Positions 17,635 through 26,605 of a stretch of DNA of 64,000 nucleotides are shown in pieces; within the stretch, counting starts at the first letter, position 1; each line of letters starts with the position of its first letter. Both the position numbers and the translations under genes were made by a program. Below the pieces are notes generated by a model that did not search any database, was not told the origin of the DNA, and was given only the letters and a program-made list of their open reading frames with translations. Origin of the DNA: Microbacterium flavescens (GTDB taxonomy: Bacteria; Actinomycetota; Actinomycetes; Actinomycetales; Microbacteriaceae). The stretch lies in NCBI RefSeq assembly GCF_018588945.1, contig NZ_JAFIWA010000002.1, positions 310,001-374,000 on the forward strand. Reading direction: 5' to 3'.

Positions 17635-19793
17635 CGCACCGCGCGTGCTCGCCGGCGGCGCTGCACGTTGGCCATGGTGCGGTCCTGGATGTCGACGAGG
17701 AGCTTGCCGTCCTTGCCCGTATTGTGGCGGACCCACTCGCCGTCGGGGCCGAGATGCCACGAACTGGATCCGTCGCTCATGGCGAGGTCGAAGAAGTCCG
17801 TCAGTTCCTTGATATGGGCCGGTGCCACCACTCGCACCAGCGCCTCGACGCGACGGTCGAGGTTGCGGTGCATCATGTCGGCGCTGCCGATGAACACCTG
17901 CGGGTCGCCGTCGTTGTGGAAGGCGAAGATGCGCGAGTGCTCGAGATAGCGGCCCAGGATGCTGCGCACTGTGATGTTCTCGCTCATTCCGGGCACCCCG
18001 GGCTTGAGCGAGCAGATGCCGCGCACCCACACCTCGATCTTCACGCCGGCCTGGCTCGCGCGGTACAGCGCGTCGATGATCTGCTCGTCGACCATCGAGT
18101 TGACCTTGATCCGCACGCCGGCGGCCTTGCCCGCGAGGGCGTTGCGACGCTCCTTGTCGATCAGCCGCAGCAGGCCCTTGCGCAGGTGGAGAGGGGCGAC
18201 GAGGAGGCGCTTGAACTTCTTCTCGATCGCGTAGCCGCTCAACTCGTTGAACAGGCGGGTGAGGTCGCGGCCGACCTGGTCGTCGGCGGTGAACAGGCCG
18301 AAGTCCTCGTAGATCCGGCTGGTCTTCGGGTTGTAGTTGCCGGTGCCCACGTGGCTGTAGCTGCGCAGCTTGCCGCCCTCTTCGCGGATGACGAGGGCGA
18401 GCTTGCAGTGCGTCTTCAGACCGACGAGCCCGTACACGACGTGCACGCCCGCCTTCTCGAGCTTGCGCGCCCACAGGATGTTGTTCGCCTCGTCGAATCG
18501 CGCCTTGATCTCGACGAGCGCCAGCACCTGCTTGCCGGCCTCGGCCGCGTCGATCAGCGCCTCGACGATCGGGCTGTCGCCCGAGGTGCGGTACAGCGTC
18601 TGCTTGATGGCGAGCACGTGCGGGTCTTTCGCCGCCTGCTCGAGGAAGGCCTGCACGCTCGTCGCGAACGACTCGTAGGGGTGGTGCACGAGCACATCGC
18701 CCTTGCGGATCGAGGCGAAGATGTCGGGCCGCTCGTTGTTGTCGCCCGGCTGGAACGCCATCGCCGTGGTCGGAACGTGGGGCTTGAAGCGGAGGTCGGG
18801 GCGGTCGATGCGCAGGTCGAACAGGCCGCGGAGGTCGAGGGGTCCGGGGAGCCGGTAGACCTCCTGCTCGGTGATGTCGAGCTCGCGGATCAGCAGATCG
18901 AGCGTCACCTCGTCCATGTCGTCGGTGATCTCGAGGCGGATCGGCGGGCCGAAGCGGCGCCGCAGCAGCTCGGCTTCGAGGGCCTGGATGAGGTTCTCCG
19001 ACTCATCCTCCTCGATCGCGACGTCCTCGTTGCGGGTGAGGCGGAAGGCGTGGTGATCGAGCACCTCCATACCGGGGAAGAGATCGTCGAGGTGGTTGGA
19101 GATGAGGTCTTCCAGCGGCAGGTACCGCACGGCTCCGCCGGTCGCCCGGACCTCGACGAACCGGGGGAGCATGGGCGGCACCTTCAGGCGCGCGAACTCC
19201 TGCCGCCCGGTGCGGGCGTTGCGGATGCGGATCGCGAGGTTCAGCGAGAGGCCGGAGATGTACGGGAACGGGTGCGCCGGGTCGACGGCGAGCGGCATCA
19301 GCACCGGGAAGACCTGCGCCTGGAAGTAGTCGTACAGCGCTTCGCGGTCGTCGGAGCTGAGGGAGTCGTAGGACACGACATCTACGCCCGCCTCGGCGAG
19401 GGCGGGCATGACGAGGTTCGTCCAGGCGGCGGCGTGCCGGAGCTGGAGGCGGTGAGCCTCCTGCGAGATGTCGGCCAGCACCTCGGCAGGAGCCCGGCCG
19501 ACATTGGTGGGAACGGCGAGACCCGTGACGATGCGGCGCTTCAGGCCGGCCACGCGCACCATGAAGAACTCGTCGAGGTTGCTGGCGAAGATGGCGAGGT
19601 AGTTCGCACGTTCGAGGACGGGGAGCGTCGGGTCTTCGGCCAGCTCGAGCACGCGCTGGTTGAACGCGAGCCAGCTCACCTCGCGGTCGAGGTACCGGTG
19701 GTCGGGCAGCTGCGCGTCGACCTCTTCGTCCATGTCGAAGTCGTCGTCGTCCGCATCGCCGAGGCCGGCGTCGAGCACTTCGTGTTCGATCAT
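17631..19793 (-). CDS. ppk1: Polyphosphate kinase 1
   Basis: 720 residues, normal length, with the four PPK domains. The phospho-histidine motif is visible in [18 protein letters not shown], and the ATP-site motif in [21 protein letters not shown]. It makes polyphosphate reversibly from ATP. An acidic extension ([17 protein letters not shown]) precedes the N domain. Start ATG 19793 has a GAGGGG site. First gene of ppk1-mutT1; placed between pst and phoU loci. Confidence 0.96.
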   Translation of the reverse strand: MIEHEVLDAGLGDADDDDFDMDEEVDAQLPDHRYLDREVSWLAFNQRVLELAEDPTLPVLERANYLAIFASNLDEFFMVRVAGLKRRIVTGLAVPTNVGRAPAEVLADISQEAHRLQLRHAAAWTNLVMPALAEAGVDVVSYDSLSSDDREALYDYFQAQVFPVLMPLAVDPAHPFPYISGLSLNLAIRIRNARTGRQEFARLKVPPMLPRFVEVRATGGAVRYLPLEDLISNHLDDLFPGMEVLDHHAFRLTRNEDVAIEEDESENLIQALEAELLRRRFGPPIRLEITDDMDEVTLDLLIRELDITEQEVYRLPGPLDLRGLFDLRIDRPDLRFKPHVPTTAMAFQPGDNNERPDIFASIRKGDVLVHHPYESFATSVQAFLEQAAKDPHVLAIKQTLYRTSGDSPIVEALIDAAEAGKQVLALVEIKARFDEANNILWARKLEKAGVHVVYGLVGLKTHCKLALVIREEGGKLRSYSHVGTGNYNPKTSRIYEDFGLFTADDQVGRDLTRLFNELSGYAIEKKFKRLLVAPLHLRKGLLRLIDKERRNALAGKAAGVRIKVNSMVDEQIIDALYRASQAGVKIEVWVRGICSLKPGVPGMSENITVRSILGRYLEHSRIFAFHNDGDPQVFIGSADMMHRNLDRRVEALVRVVAPAHIKELTDFFDLAMSDGSSSWHLGPDGEWVRHNTGKDGKLLVDIQDRTMANVQRRRRARAVR

Positions 19794-19872
19794 CCCCTCA
19801 TCATTGCAGGGACCCGTGACGAGAGTGTGAACGGTTCGTCACGCTCATCCGAGCGGGGGTGATGCCGATCCG

Positions 19873-20571
19873 CTACGCGTCGGTGCGCTCGCGCGGGGCA
19901 GGCAGCTGGTCGTCCTCGTAGACGTTGAACCGGTAGCCGACGTTGCGCACGGTTCCGATGAGCTGCTCGAGGTCGCCGAGCTTGGCGCGGAGGCGGCGCA
20001 CATGCACGTCGACCGTGCGCGTGCCGCCGAAGTAGTCGTAGCCCCACACCTCGCTGAGCAGCTGCTCGCGGGTGAAGACCCGCGACGGGTGGGTCGCGAA
20101 GAAGTGCAGGAGCTGGAACTCCTTGTACGTGAGGTCGAGCGGCTTGCCGTGGACCTTCGCCGAGTAGGACGACTCGTCGATCGAGATGCCCGACGTCTGG
20201 ATGCGCGTCGAGACCTGATCCTTGGTCATACGGCCGATGGCGAGCCGGATGCGGGCGTCGACCTCTGCGGGGCCGGCCGTGACGAGGATGACGTCGTCGA
20301 CGCCCCAGTCGGTCGACACGGCCGTGAGACCGCCTTCCGTGACGACGAGGAGGAGCGGGGCATCGAGGCCGGTGGTGTTGAGGATCTTGCAGAGCGACTT
20401 GGCGCCGACGAGATCGACCCGCGCGTCGACGAAGATGACCTCGGCGCTCGGCGCGTTGACGAGCTGCGCCGGCTCGGCGGGGATCTGGCGCACGCGGTGG
20501 CTCAGCAGCTCGAGCGACGGCAGGACGGGGCCGCCTCCGTGCGTGGAGCTCAGAACCAGGAGCTGTGCCAA
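19873..20571 (-). CDS. glnR: GlnR-type orphan response regulator (nitrogen control)
   Basis: 232 residues from a TTG start with GGAAGG seven bases upstream; no ATG or GTG fits. The N-terminal receiver-like domain matches Streptomyces GlnR in layout ([20 protein letters not shown]), a family that works without classical phosphorylation. The winged helix (about 130-225) carries [20 protein letters not shown] and [20 protein letters not shown]. It should control nitrogen assimilation genes. No sensor kinase is adjacent. Confidence 0.9.
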   Translation of the reverse strand: MAQLLVLSSTHGGGPVLPSLELLSHRVRQIPAEPAQLVNAPSAEVIFVDARVDLVGAKSLCKILNTTGLDAPLLLVVTEGGLTAVSTDWGVDDVILVTAGPAEVDARIRLAIGRMTKDQVSTRIQTSGISIDESSYSAKVHGKPLDLTYKEFQLLHFFATHPSRVFTREQLLSEVWGYDYFGGTRTVDVHVRRLRAKLGDLEQLIGTVRNVGYRFNVYEDDQLPAPRERTDA

Positions 20572-20708
20572 AGGATCGCCTTCCCGGCGCGCGGGGGCCC
20601 GCCGTGACCCCAGTGTAGAGCGTGGCGGGAAGCGGCTTCTGCGCCGCGACATCCGGGCACTCGGGGTCGATCCGTGCGGGGACGGTCGTCGTGGGGGAGA
20701 ATGGCCCC

Positions 20709-20999
20709 GTGGCTGTTCCAGAGCTCGCTCCTCGCCGGACGTTCGGCGGAATCATCGCCGTGTGGGTCGTGGCGGCCGTCATCGGCGTTCTCGTCGGCCT
20801 GTTCGCCGGCGACGACTGGCGTGCGCAGTGGCTGGCGGTAGGACTGGGCGGATGCCTCATCCTCGCGTTCGTCGTGCAGCTCTGGTCGGGGCGCTCCCAG
20901 GGCTTCACCGAGCGCGTCGCCGCGAGCACGCTCGGCGCGCTTCTGGTGATGGGGGTCATCAGCCTCGGATTCGGGCTGGCCGCGATCGTCCCGGGCTGA
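20709..20999 (+). CDS. Small three-helix membrane protein
   Basis: 96 residues with three hydrophobic helices (about 13-33, 40-58, 72-92) and a short DDW turn. I recognise no family motif. GTG 20709 was chosen because GAGAAT, a weak -10-like hexamer, ends six bases before it; the frame extends upstream to 20622. It diverges from glnR. Confidence 0.65.
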   Translation: MAVPELAPRRTFGGIIAVWVVAAVIGVLVGLFAGDDWRAQWLAVGLGGCLILAFVVQLWSGRSQGFTERVAASTLGALLVMGVISLGFGLAAIVPG

Positions 21000-21029
21000 C
21001 ACGCGGGGCGCTGTCATGCCGATCCGGTT

Positions 21030-21042
21030 TAGGCTAGGGGCC
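21030..21042 (+). promoter_or_regulatory. Leaderless promoter of membrane microprotein
   Basis: TAGGCT (21030-21035), seven bases, ATG 21043. Confidence 0.55.
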
Positions 21043-21156
21043 ATGGATCTCTTCGCGCTCGAGCTGTTCTTCGTGGGTCTCCTCGGTCTGGCGTCGCTCG
21101 CGATCGCCTTCGTCTCCGTCGTCGTCCTCAAGAACCTCTACCGCGGCCAGCGCTGA
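21043..21156 (+). CDS. 37-residue single-pass membrane microprotein
   Basis: Reads MDLFALELFFVGLLGLASLA then IAFVSVVVLKNLYRGQR. One long helix (about 5-29) is followed by a positive tail, implying the C-terminus stays inside the cell. Support for coding: a leaderless promoter, an uninterrupted hydrophobic frame and tight packing 11 bases before the nitrobindin gene. Function unknown; such microproteins often bind larger membrane partners. Confidence 0.65.
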   Translation: MDLFALELFFVGLLGLASLAIAFVSVVVLKNLYRGQR

Positions 21157-21167
21157 ACGGTCGCGCG

Positions 21168-21764
21168 ATGTTCGATCTGCCGACCGACCTCCCCGCCGAC
21201 CTCGCTCCGCTCTCGTGGCTCATCGGGGTGTGGGAGGGCACCGGCGTCATCGACTACGCCGACCACGCGTACGCGGGCGAGTTCACGCATCGCGTGAGCT
21301 TCAGCCATGACGGCGGTGACTACCTGAACTACTCGGCCACCGCCTGGCTCCACGGCGAAGGCGACGCCCGCACGCCCCTGGTGGCGGAGATGGGCTACTG
21401 GCGCCTCTCGCGCCCCGCGACCGCCGCCGACGCCGGGCCGGGACTCCTGCCCGCGCTCGAGACCGCGGCCGCCCGCACCGCCGACGACGTCGAGCTGCTC
21501 CGCAACGACGAAGGCGGATTCGACATCGAAGTGGTCCTCGTCCACGCCGACGGCGTGAGCGAGCTGTACCTCGGGCAGATCCGGGGTCCGCGCATCGACA
21601 TCGCCACCGACGCCGTCGTGCGTCCCGCCGGCGCGAAGACCTACGCCGCGGCGACCCGCATGTACGGGCTCGTCGAGGGTCACCTGCTCTGGGCGTGGGA
21701 CATGGCCGCGCTCGGCGAGGAGCTCGGCGCGCACGCGTCGGCTCGCCTCGCCCGGGCGGAGTGA
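21168..21764 (+). CDS. Nitrobindin-like heme/fatty-acid-binding family protein
   Basis: 198 residues forming a ten-stranded barrel of the FABP-like DUF1794/nitrobindin family. The signature LIGVWEGTG (about 18-26) opens the barrel and the C-terminal W-x-W-D segment (WAWDM) closes it. Nitrobindins bind heme b and isomerise peroxynitrite. The stop overlaps the following start by one base. Confidence 0.85.
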   Translation: MFDLPTDLPADLAPLSWLIGVWEGTGVIDYADHAYAGEFTHRVSFSHDGGDYLNYSATAWLHGEGDARTPLVAEMGYWRLSRPATAADAGPGLLPALETAAARTADDVELLRNDEGGFDIEVVLVHADGVSELYLGQIRGPRIDIATDAVVRPAGAKTYAAATRMYGLVEGHLLWAWDMAALGEELGAHASARLARAE

Positions 21765-22870
21765 TGGACACCCCGTTCGCCTCGCTGCCCGGTGCCGTGA
21801 TCGACGACGCCGGCCTCCAGCACGTCGGCAACCCGATGGTCGAGCAGCGCGCGCTGGCCGAAGGACGCGCGGTCGCGCCGCTCGCCGACCGGACCGTGCT
21901 GGCCGTGCCGGGCGAGGACCGGCTGAGCTGGCTCGACTCGCTCACGTCGCAGGCGCTGACGTCGCTCGCGCCGGGCGTCAGCACCGAGCTGCTGGTGCTC
22001 GACCCGCAAGGACACGTCGAGCACGCGGCATCCGTCCTCGATGACGGCGAGACCACGTGGCTCATCGTCGACCGCGCCGACGCCGAAGGACTCCTCGCCT
22101 GGCTGCTGCGCATGCGGTTCCGCCTTCGCGTCGCGCCGCGCGACGCCGGCGACGAGTTCGCCGTCTTCGGCGGCACCGCCGCTGCGGTGGCCGCGCTGAC
22201 GGCCGCCGAGCCGAGCGGCATCCCGCTCGTATGGACCGACCCGTGGCCCGACGTCTCGCCGGGCGGCTGGGCCTACGCCGCCGTCGACCCCCACCCGGGC
22301 GTCGAGCGCGACTGGGCGGAGGTGCTCGTCTCCCGCGAGGAGGAGCGAAGGATCGCGGATGCCGCGGCCGCCGGTGACCTCGCCATCGCGGGTCTCTCCG
22401 CCGCCGACGCGCTGCGTGTCGCCGCGTGGCGCCCCCGCTGGTCGGCCGATGTCGACGAGCGCGTGCTGCCGCACGAGCTCGACTGGCTGCGCACCGCCGT
22501 CCACCTGACCAAGGGCTGCTATCGCGGCCAGGAGACGGTCGCCAAGGTGCACAACCTCGGCCATCCGCCACGGCGCCTGGTGGCGCTTCAGCTCGATGGC
22601 AGCGGGAGCGTACTCCCCGAGCGGGGCGCCGCCGTCCGCATCGGCGAGGATGCCATCGGCACCGTGACCTCGACCGCACGGCACTTCGAGGAGGGCCCGA
22701 TCGCGCTCGCGCTCGTCCGTCGCTCCACGCCGGTCGATGCGACGCTGCTCGTCGACACCGAGGACGGGCCGGTATCGGCCGCGCAGGAGGTCGTCGTGCC
22801 GCCCGAGGCGGGGGCGACGGCCAACGTCCCCCGTCTCACCAGACTCTCGCGCCGGGCTCCCGCGAAATGA
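21764..22870 (+). CDS. ygfZ: YgfZ-family folate-binding protein (Fe-S/tRNA modification)
   Basis: 368 residues. The YgfZ signature K-G-C-Y-x-G-Q-E is intact at 250-257 (KGCYRGQE), preceded by a GcvT-like fold. YgfZ uses tetrahydrofolate to support certain iron-sulfur enzymes such as MiaB. Start ATG overlaps the nitrobindin stop, so the two genes are translationally coupled. Confidence 0.9.
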   Translation: MDTPFASLPGAVIDDAGLQHVGNPMVEQRALAEGRAVAPLADRTVLAVPGEDRLSWLDSLTSQALTSLAPGVSTELLVLDPQGHVEHAASVLDDGETTWLIVDRADAEGLLAWLLRMRFRLRVAPRDAGDEFAVFGGTAAAVAALTAAEPSGIPLVWTDPWPDVSPGGWAYAAVDPHPGVERDWAEVLVSREEERRIADAAAAGDLAIAGLSAADALRVAAWRPRWSADVDERVLPHELDWLRTAVHLTKGCYRGQETVAKVHNLGHPPRRLVALQLDGSGSVLPERGAAVRIGEDAIGTVTSTARHFEEGPIALALVRRSTPVDATLLVDTEDGPVSAAQEVVVPPEAGATANVPRLTRLSRRAPAK

Positions 22871-22898
22871 CCCGGCGCCGGGGGAGCGGACCGACCCC

Positions 22899-23999
22899 GT
22901 GAGCGGGCCGCCGACCACCACGGCGATCCCGACCGGGTGGCGATCCCGCCTCGACCCGCGCCCCGCGCTGGTGCGCGTGCGCGACTCCGGCATCCCGATC
23001 CTGCAGATCGTGGTCGCGGCGACAGGGTCTTACGCGGTCGCTCACTACGTGCTCGGCCATCCGGCGCCGCTCCTCGCGGCCACCGTCACCGTGGGCAGCC
23101 TCGGGCTCGTCCGCGACGCGCGGCCACGGCGCGTGCTCGAGACCGTGCTGGGCATGCTCGTCGGGATCCTGGTGGCCGAGCTTCTGCTGATGCTCACGGG
23201 GACGGGGTGGTGGCAGCTCGCTCTGGCACTGGGCGTGACCCTGGTCATCGCGCGGCTGCTCTCGGCGCAGGCGGGGTTCGCGATCGCGGCGGCGATCCAG
23301 TCGCTCATCGTCATGGTCATCCCGGCCACGGCGCCGTTCCTCCGGCTCATCGACGGGATCATCGGCGGCATCGCGGCACTCCTCGTCACCGCGCTGATCC
23401 CGCGCAACCCGCTGCGCGAGGCGCTGCGCGAAGGACGCGCGGTCTTCGCCGCTGTCGAGAAGACCTCGGCCGCGCTCATCCAGGCGCTCCGCCGCGGCGA
23501 CCGGCTGCGGGCCGAGCGCGGCCTCGAGAAGGCGCGGGCGATGCAGCCCCTTCTCGACGAGTGGCGGACGTCGCTCGAGTCGGGTCGCGCGATCGCCCGC
23601 ATCTCGCCGTTCCTGCGCCGCCAGCGCGTGGAGCTCGAGCGTCAGGACGGCATCCGCGAGTCCACCGAACTCGCCACCCGCAACCTTCGGGTGATCGCGC
23701 GCCGGATCGTCTACCTCTGCGACGACGGCGTGCCGCGGCCGGTGTCGGCCGACGTGCTGTCCGACATCATGCGCGGAGCCGCGCTCGTGTCGGACTCGAT
23801 CGACGACATCTCGTCCGGGCCGGCTGCCCGCGCGACCCTCACGGCCGTCGCCTCGCGTCTCGACCCGGCCGCGCTGCTGCCCGGTGCATCGCTCGGCGAC
23901 CAGAACCTGATCGGGGCACTGCGCCCGCTCGTGGTCGATCTGCTGACGGCGACGGGAATGCCTCCCGCCGAGGCCAGAGCGACCGTGCCGCGCATCTGA
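22899..23999 (+). CDS. FUSC-like aromatic-acid exporter family membrane protein
   Basis: 366 residues from a GTG 29 bases after ygfZ. Six helices lie in the first 160 residues (with GSLGLVRDARPRRVLETVLG between helices), then a long basic helical cytoplasmic domain to the C-terminus. This half-FUSC design resembles PET/FUSC efflux proteins. The substrate is unknown. Confidence 0.72.
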   Translation: MSGPPTTTAIPTGWRSRLDPRPALVRVRDSGIPILQIVVAATGSYAVAHYVLGHPAPLLAATVTVGSLGLVRDARPRRVLETVLGMLVGILVAELLLMLTGTGWWQLALALGVTLVIARLLSAQAGFAIAAAIQSLIVMVIPATAPFLRLIDGIIGGIAALLVTALIPRNPLREALREGRAVFAAVEKTSAALIQALRRGDRLRAERGLEKARAMQPLLDEWRTSLESGRAIARISPFLRRQRVELERQDGIRESTELATRNLRVIARRIVYLCDDGVPRPVSADVLSDIMRGAALVSDSIDDISSGPAARATLTAVASRLDPAALLPGASLGDQNLIGALRPLVVDLLTATGMPPAEARATVPRI

Positions 24000-24011
24000 G
24001 CGGCACCCTCG

Positions 24012-24851
24012 TCAGGTCAGCGGTGCGACGGCGTCCCACGGGAGTGTGATCTCGCCCAGCCGCCACCGCGAGCGGTCGAGAAGTGGCCAGCCGGATGCCG
24101 CGAGCCCCGCGAGCGCCGTGCGCCAGCGCTCGACCGGACCGAAGGGCGACACCGCCGCGGCGCGAGCCCACTCGGCGTCGAGCTGCCTCAGCAGGTCGTG
24201 GATGCGCTCGCCCGGCACGTTGCGGTGGATCAGCGCCTTGGGCAGACGCTCCGCCGCGATCGACGGCTGCTCCAGCTCCGCCAGCCGCAGCGAGATCGTG
24301 AGCGTGCGCGGCAGGCCGTCGTCCCCCAGAGCGACCCACGTCGCGATGCGCCCGACCTCGTCGCAGGTGCCCTCGACGAGCAGACCGCCGGGTGCCAGTC
24401 GCGCCGTCATCGAGCGCCAGGCAGCCGGAACGTCGGCCTCGTCGTACTGACGCAGCACGTTCATCGCGCGGATGATCGCCGGGCGCCTCCCGCCGGCCAC
24501 GGGCACCTCGAAGCCCCCGCGCGCGAACGAGACGTGAGCGTGCGGGGCGAACGGCGTCGATCCCGTCCGCACGCGCTGCAGCTGCGCCCGCGCTCGGGTC
24601 ACCCGCGCGGGGTCGATCTCGAGGCCGAGCACCTCGACGTCGGGCCGCGCGGCCGAGAGCCGGGCCCAATGCTCGAACGCCGTCACGCCGCTCGCACCGT
24701 AACCGAGGTCGACCACGAGCGGGTCCGCGGCACGGCGCAGGGCGGAGTGCCGCGCGATCCAGCGATCGACGCGGCGCAGGCGATTGGTACCCGTGGTGCC
24801 GCGCGTGATCTGCCCGACCACCGGCCCAGCCGGGGGTCGGACGGAGCTCAC
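24012..24851 (-). CDS. Class I SAM-dependent methyltransferase-like protein
   Basis: 279 residues. Motif I is recognisable as [20 protein letters not shown] (about 43-62) and the acidic motif II as [12 protein letters not shown] (about 73-84), binding SAM. The later part ([16 protein letters not shown]) fits the post-motif strands. The target is unknown. The GTG at 24851 is the most upstream plausible start; residues before it read as non-coding. Convergent with the FUSC gene. Confidence 0.75.
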   Translation of the reverse strand: MSSVRPPAGPVVGQITRGTTGTNRLRRVDRWIARHSALRRAADPLVVDLGYGASGVTAFEHWARLSAARPDVEVLGLEIDPARVTRARAQLQRVRTGSTPFAPHAHVSFARGGFEVPVAGGRRPAIIRAMNVLRQYDEADVPAAWRSMTARLAPGGLLVEGTCDEVGRIATWVALGDDGLPRTLTISLRLAELEQPSIAAERLPKALIHRNVPGERIHDLLRQLDAEWARAAAVSPFGPVERWRTALAGLAASGWPLLDRSRWRLGEITLPWDAVAPLT

Positions 24852-24936
24852 CCTTCCATCGTGCCATCGGGCACCTGAGAGCCTCCGTGGAGCACAGGGG
24901 CTCGTCATCGGCCCGGAGGGTCGCCTGCCGCGCCGA

Positions 24937-24949
24937 TATCATGGGGGCC
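24937..24949 (+). promoter_or_regulatory. Leaderless promoter of gpmA
   Basis: TATCAT (24937-24942), seven bases, ATG 24950. Confidence 0.55.
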
Positions 24950-25699
24950 ATGAGTGCGCCCTACACGCTGATCCTCCTCCGCCACGGCCAGAGCGAGTGG
25001 AACAAGACCAACCAGTTCACGGGATGGGTCGACGTCCGCCTCACCGAGCAGGGGAAGGCCGAGGCCGCGCGCGGCGGCGAGCTGATGGCCGAGTCCGGCA
25101 TCCTTCCCGATGTCCTCCACACCTCCGTGCTCAGCCGCGCCATCCAGACCGCCGACATCGCGCTCGACTCCGCCGACCGCCTGTGGATCCCCGTCAAGCG
25201 CACGTGGCGCCTCAACGAGCGCCACTACGGCGCGCTGCAGGGCAAGGACAAGGCGCAGACCCTCGAGGAGTTCGGCAACGAGCAGTTCATGCTGTGGCGC
25301 CGCTCGTTCGATGTGCCGCCCCCGCCCCTGCCGGCCGACGACCAGTACAGCCAGGTCGGCGACCCGCGCTACGCCGGCATCGACGGCGAGGTGCCCGACA
25401 CCGAGTCGCTCAAGATCGTCATCGATCGCATGCTGCCCTACTGGCACAGCGACATCGTGCCCGATCTGAAGGCCGGCAAGACGGTGCTCGTGACCGCCCA
25501 CGGCAACTCGCTGCGGGGTCTGGTCAAGCACCTCGACGGCATCAGCGACGCCGACATCGCCGAGCTGAACATCCCCACCGGCATCCCGCTGGTCTACCGT
25601 CTCGACGAAGACCTCAAGCCCATCGGCGCGGGCGAGTACCTCGACCCCGAGGCGGCAGCGGCCGGCGCCGCAGCGGTGGCGGCACAGGGCAAGAAGTAG
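24950..25699 (+). CDS. gpmA: 2,3-bisphosphoglycerate-dependent phosphoglycerate mutase
   Basis: 249 residues, normal length. The phospho-histidine motif [10 protein letters not shown] (H12) and second catalytic histidine in [17 protein letters not shown] are intact, with the [13 protein letters not shown] segment that defines the bisphosphoglycerate-dependent enzyme. It interconverts 3- and 2-phosphoglycerate. An in-frame ATG at 24941 overlaps the -10 box, so I prefer 24950. The C-terminus has an alanine-rich tail. Confidence 0.95.
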   Translation: MSAPYTLILLRHGQSEWNKTNQFTGWVDVRLTEQGKAEAARGGELMAESGILPDVLHTSVLSRAIQTADIALDSADRLWIPVKRTWRLNERHYGALQGKDKAQTLEEFGNEQFMLWRRSFDVPPPPLPADDQYSQVGDPRYAGIDGEVPDTESLKIVIDRMLPYWHSDIVPDLKAGKTVLVTAHGNSLRGLVKHLDGISDADIAELNIPTGIPLVYRLDEDLKPIGAGEYLDPEAAAAGAAAVAAQGKK

Positions 25700-25701
25700 A
25701 G

Positions 25702-25751
25702 CGACGAAAAGGACCGGATGCCTCGGCTCGAGGCATCCGGTCCCTTCGTCG
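25702..25751. terminator. Bidirectional terminator between gpmA and phoU
   Basis: A 14-bp stem (GACCGGATGCCTCG with its complement, three-base loop) extended by CGACGAA/TTCGTCG. The A-run on the left and T-rich right side suit termination from both convergent genes. Confidence 0.85.
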
Positions 25752-25761
25752 TGAATCGAGC

Positions 25762-26439
25762 TCAGTCCTGCGTGATGATGTCCAGTGCGTCGGTGGACGG
25801 CGTCCAGTCGCCCGTCGACAGGTAGGCGACCTTCTTCGCGACCGAGACGGCGTGGTCGGCGAAGCGCTCGTGGTAGCGGCTCGCGAGGGTGGCATCGACG
25901 GTGGCGGATGCCTCGCCCTGCCAGCTGTCGCTGAGCACCTTCTCGAACACCGACACGTGCAGGTCGTCGATCTCGTCGTCGGCATTGCGGATGTGCTCGG
26001 TGAGAGCGAGGTCCTGCGTGCGCAGCAGCTCGGTCAACTGCCGCGCCACCTCGACGTCGAGCGCCCCCATCTGGCGGAACGTGGACTTGAGTCCCTTGGG
26101 AATGGCCCGCTCGGGGAAGCGCATGCGGGTGAGCTGGGCGATGTGCTCGGCGATGTCGCCCATGCGCTCGAGTGACGCGCTCATGCGCAGTGCGCTGACG
26201 ACGATGCGCAGGTCGCGCGCAACCGGCTGCTGGCGGGCGAGGATCTCGATCGCGAGCTCGTCGAGTGCGACTGCCTTCTCGTCGATGACGGCGTCGGCCT
26301 CGATGACCTCTTCGGCCAGTGCGACGTCGCTCGTGCCGAACGCCCGCGTCGCCTTGTCGATGGCGACCGTGACGAGCTCGGCGATCTCGACGAGGCGACC
26401 CTGGACGTCTTCGAGGGACTGATGGAAGACTCCGCGCAT
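25762..26439 (-). CDS. phoU: Phosphate signalling protein PhoU
   Basis: 225 residues forming two three-helix PhoU repeats. The metal-binding repeat motifs are visible (RIVVSALRMSASLERMGDIAEHI and a second YHERFADHAVSVAKKV). PhoU links Pst transport status to the SenX3/RegX3-type system and represses it when phosphate is plentiful. ATG 26439 follows AAGGTG. It diverges from senX3 across a PHO-box-like repeat. Confidence 0.94.
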   Translation of the reverse strand: MRGVFHQSLEDVQGRLVEIAELVTVAIDKATRAFGTSDVALAEEVIEADAVIDEKAVALDELAIEILARQQPVARDLRIVVSALRMSASLERMGDIAEHIAQLTRMRFPERAIPKGLKSTFRQMGALDVEVARQLTELLRTQDLALTEHIRNADDEIDDLHVSVFEKVLSDSWQGEASATVDATLASRYHERFADHAVSVAKKVAYLSTGDWTPSTDALDIITQD

Positions 26440-26505
26440 TCCGACGCACCTTTCGTGATTCGGGCAGGCATCCGCCTCCGCGACCCGGCGATTGTCGCCC
26501 GCGAA

Positions 26506-26534
26506 GGTTAACGGACGGTGCCGCCGCGGTGAAT
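26506..26534. promoter_or_regulatory. PHO-box-like triple repeat between phoU and senX3
   Basis: GGTTAAC (26506), GGTGCCG (26517) and GGTGAAT (26528) start exactly 11 bp apart, the unit length of PhoP/RegX3 sites. This suggests autoregulation of both divergent genes. Confidence 0.6.
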
Positions 26535-26593
26535 AGTACCCGGCGCCATCAGCCGCAGGCCGGTTCCTGGCGACCTGGCGCATTCGCGGCCCC

Positions 26594-26605
26594 TACGCTG
26601 GTGCC
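26594..26605 (+). promoter_or_regulatory. Leaderless promoter of senX3
   Basis: TACGCT (26594-26599), six bases, ATG 26606. Confidence 0.5.

Noticed and set aside
19820..19850. Inverted repeat GTGAACGGTTCGTCAC upstream of ppk1 as PHO box or GlnR site
   Set aside because: Single half-site without 11-bp partner and no match to GlnR spacing; too weak.
17340..19862. 840-codon plus-strand frame opposite ppk1
   Set aside because: Shadow of ppk1, which has every family motif.
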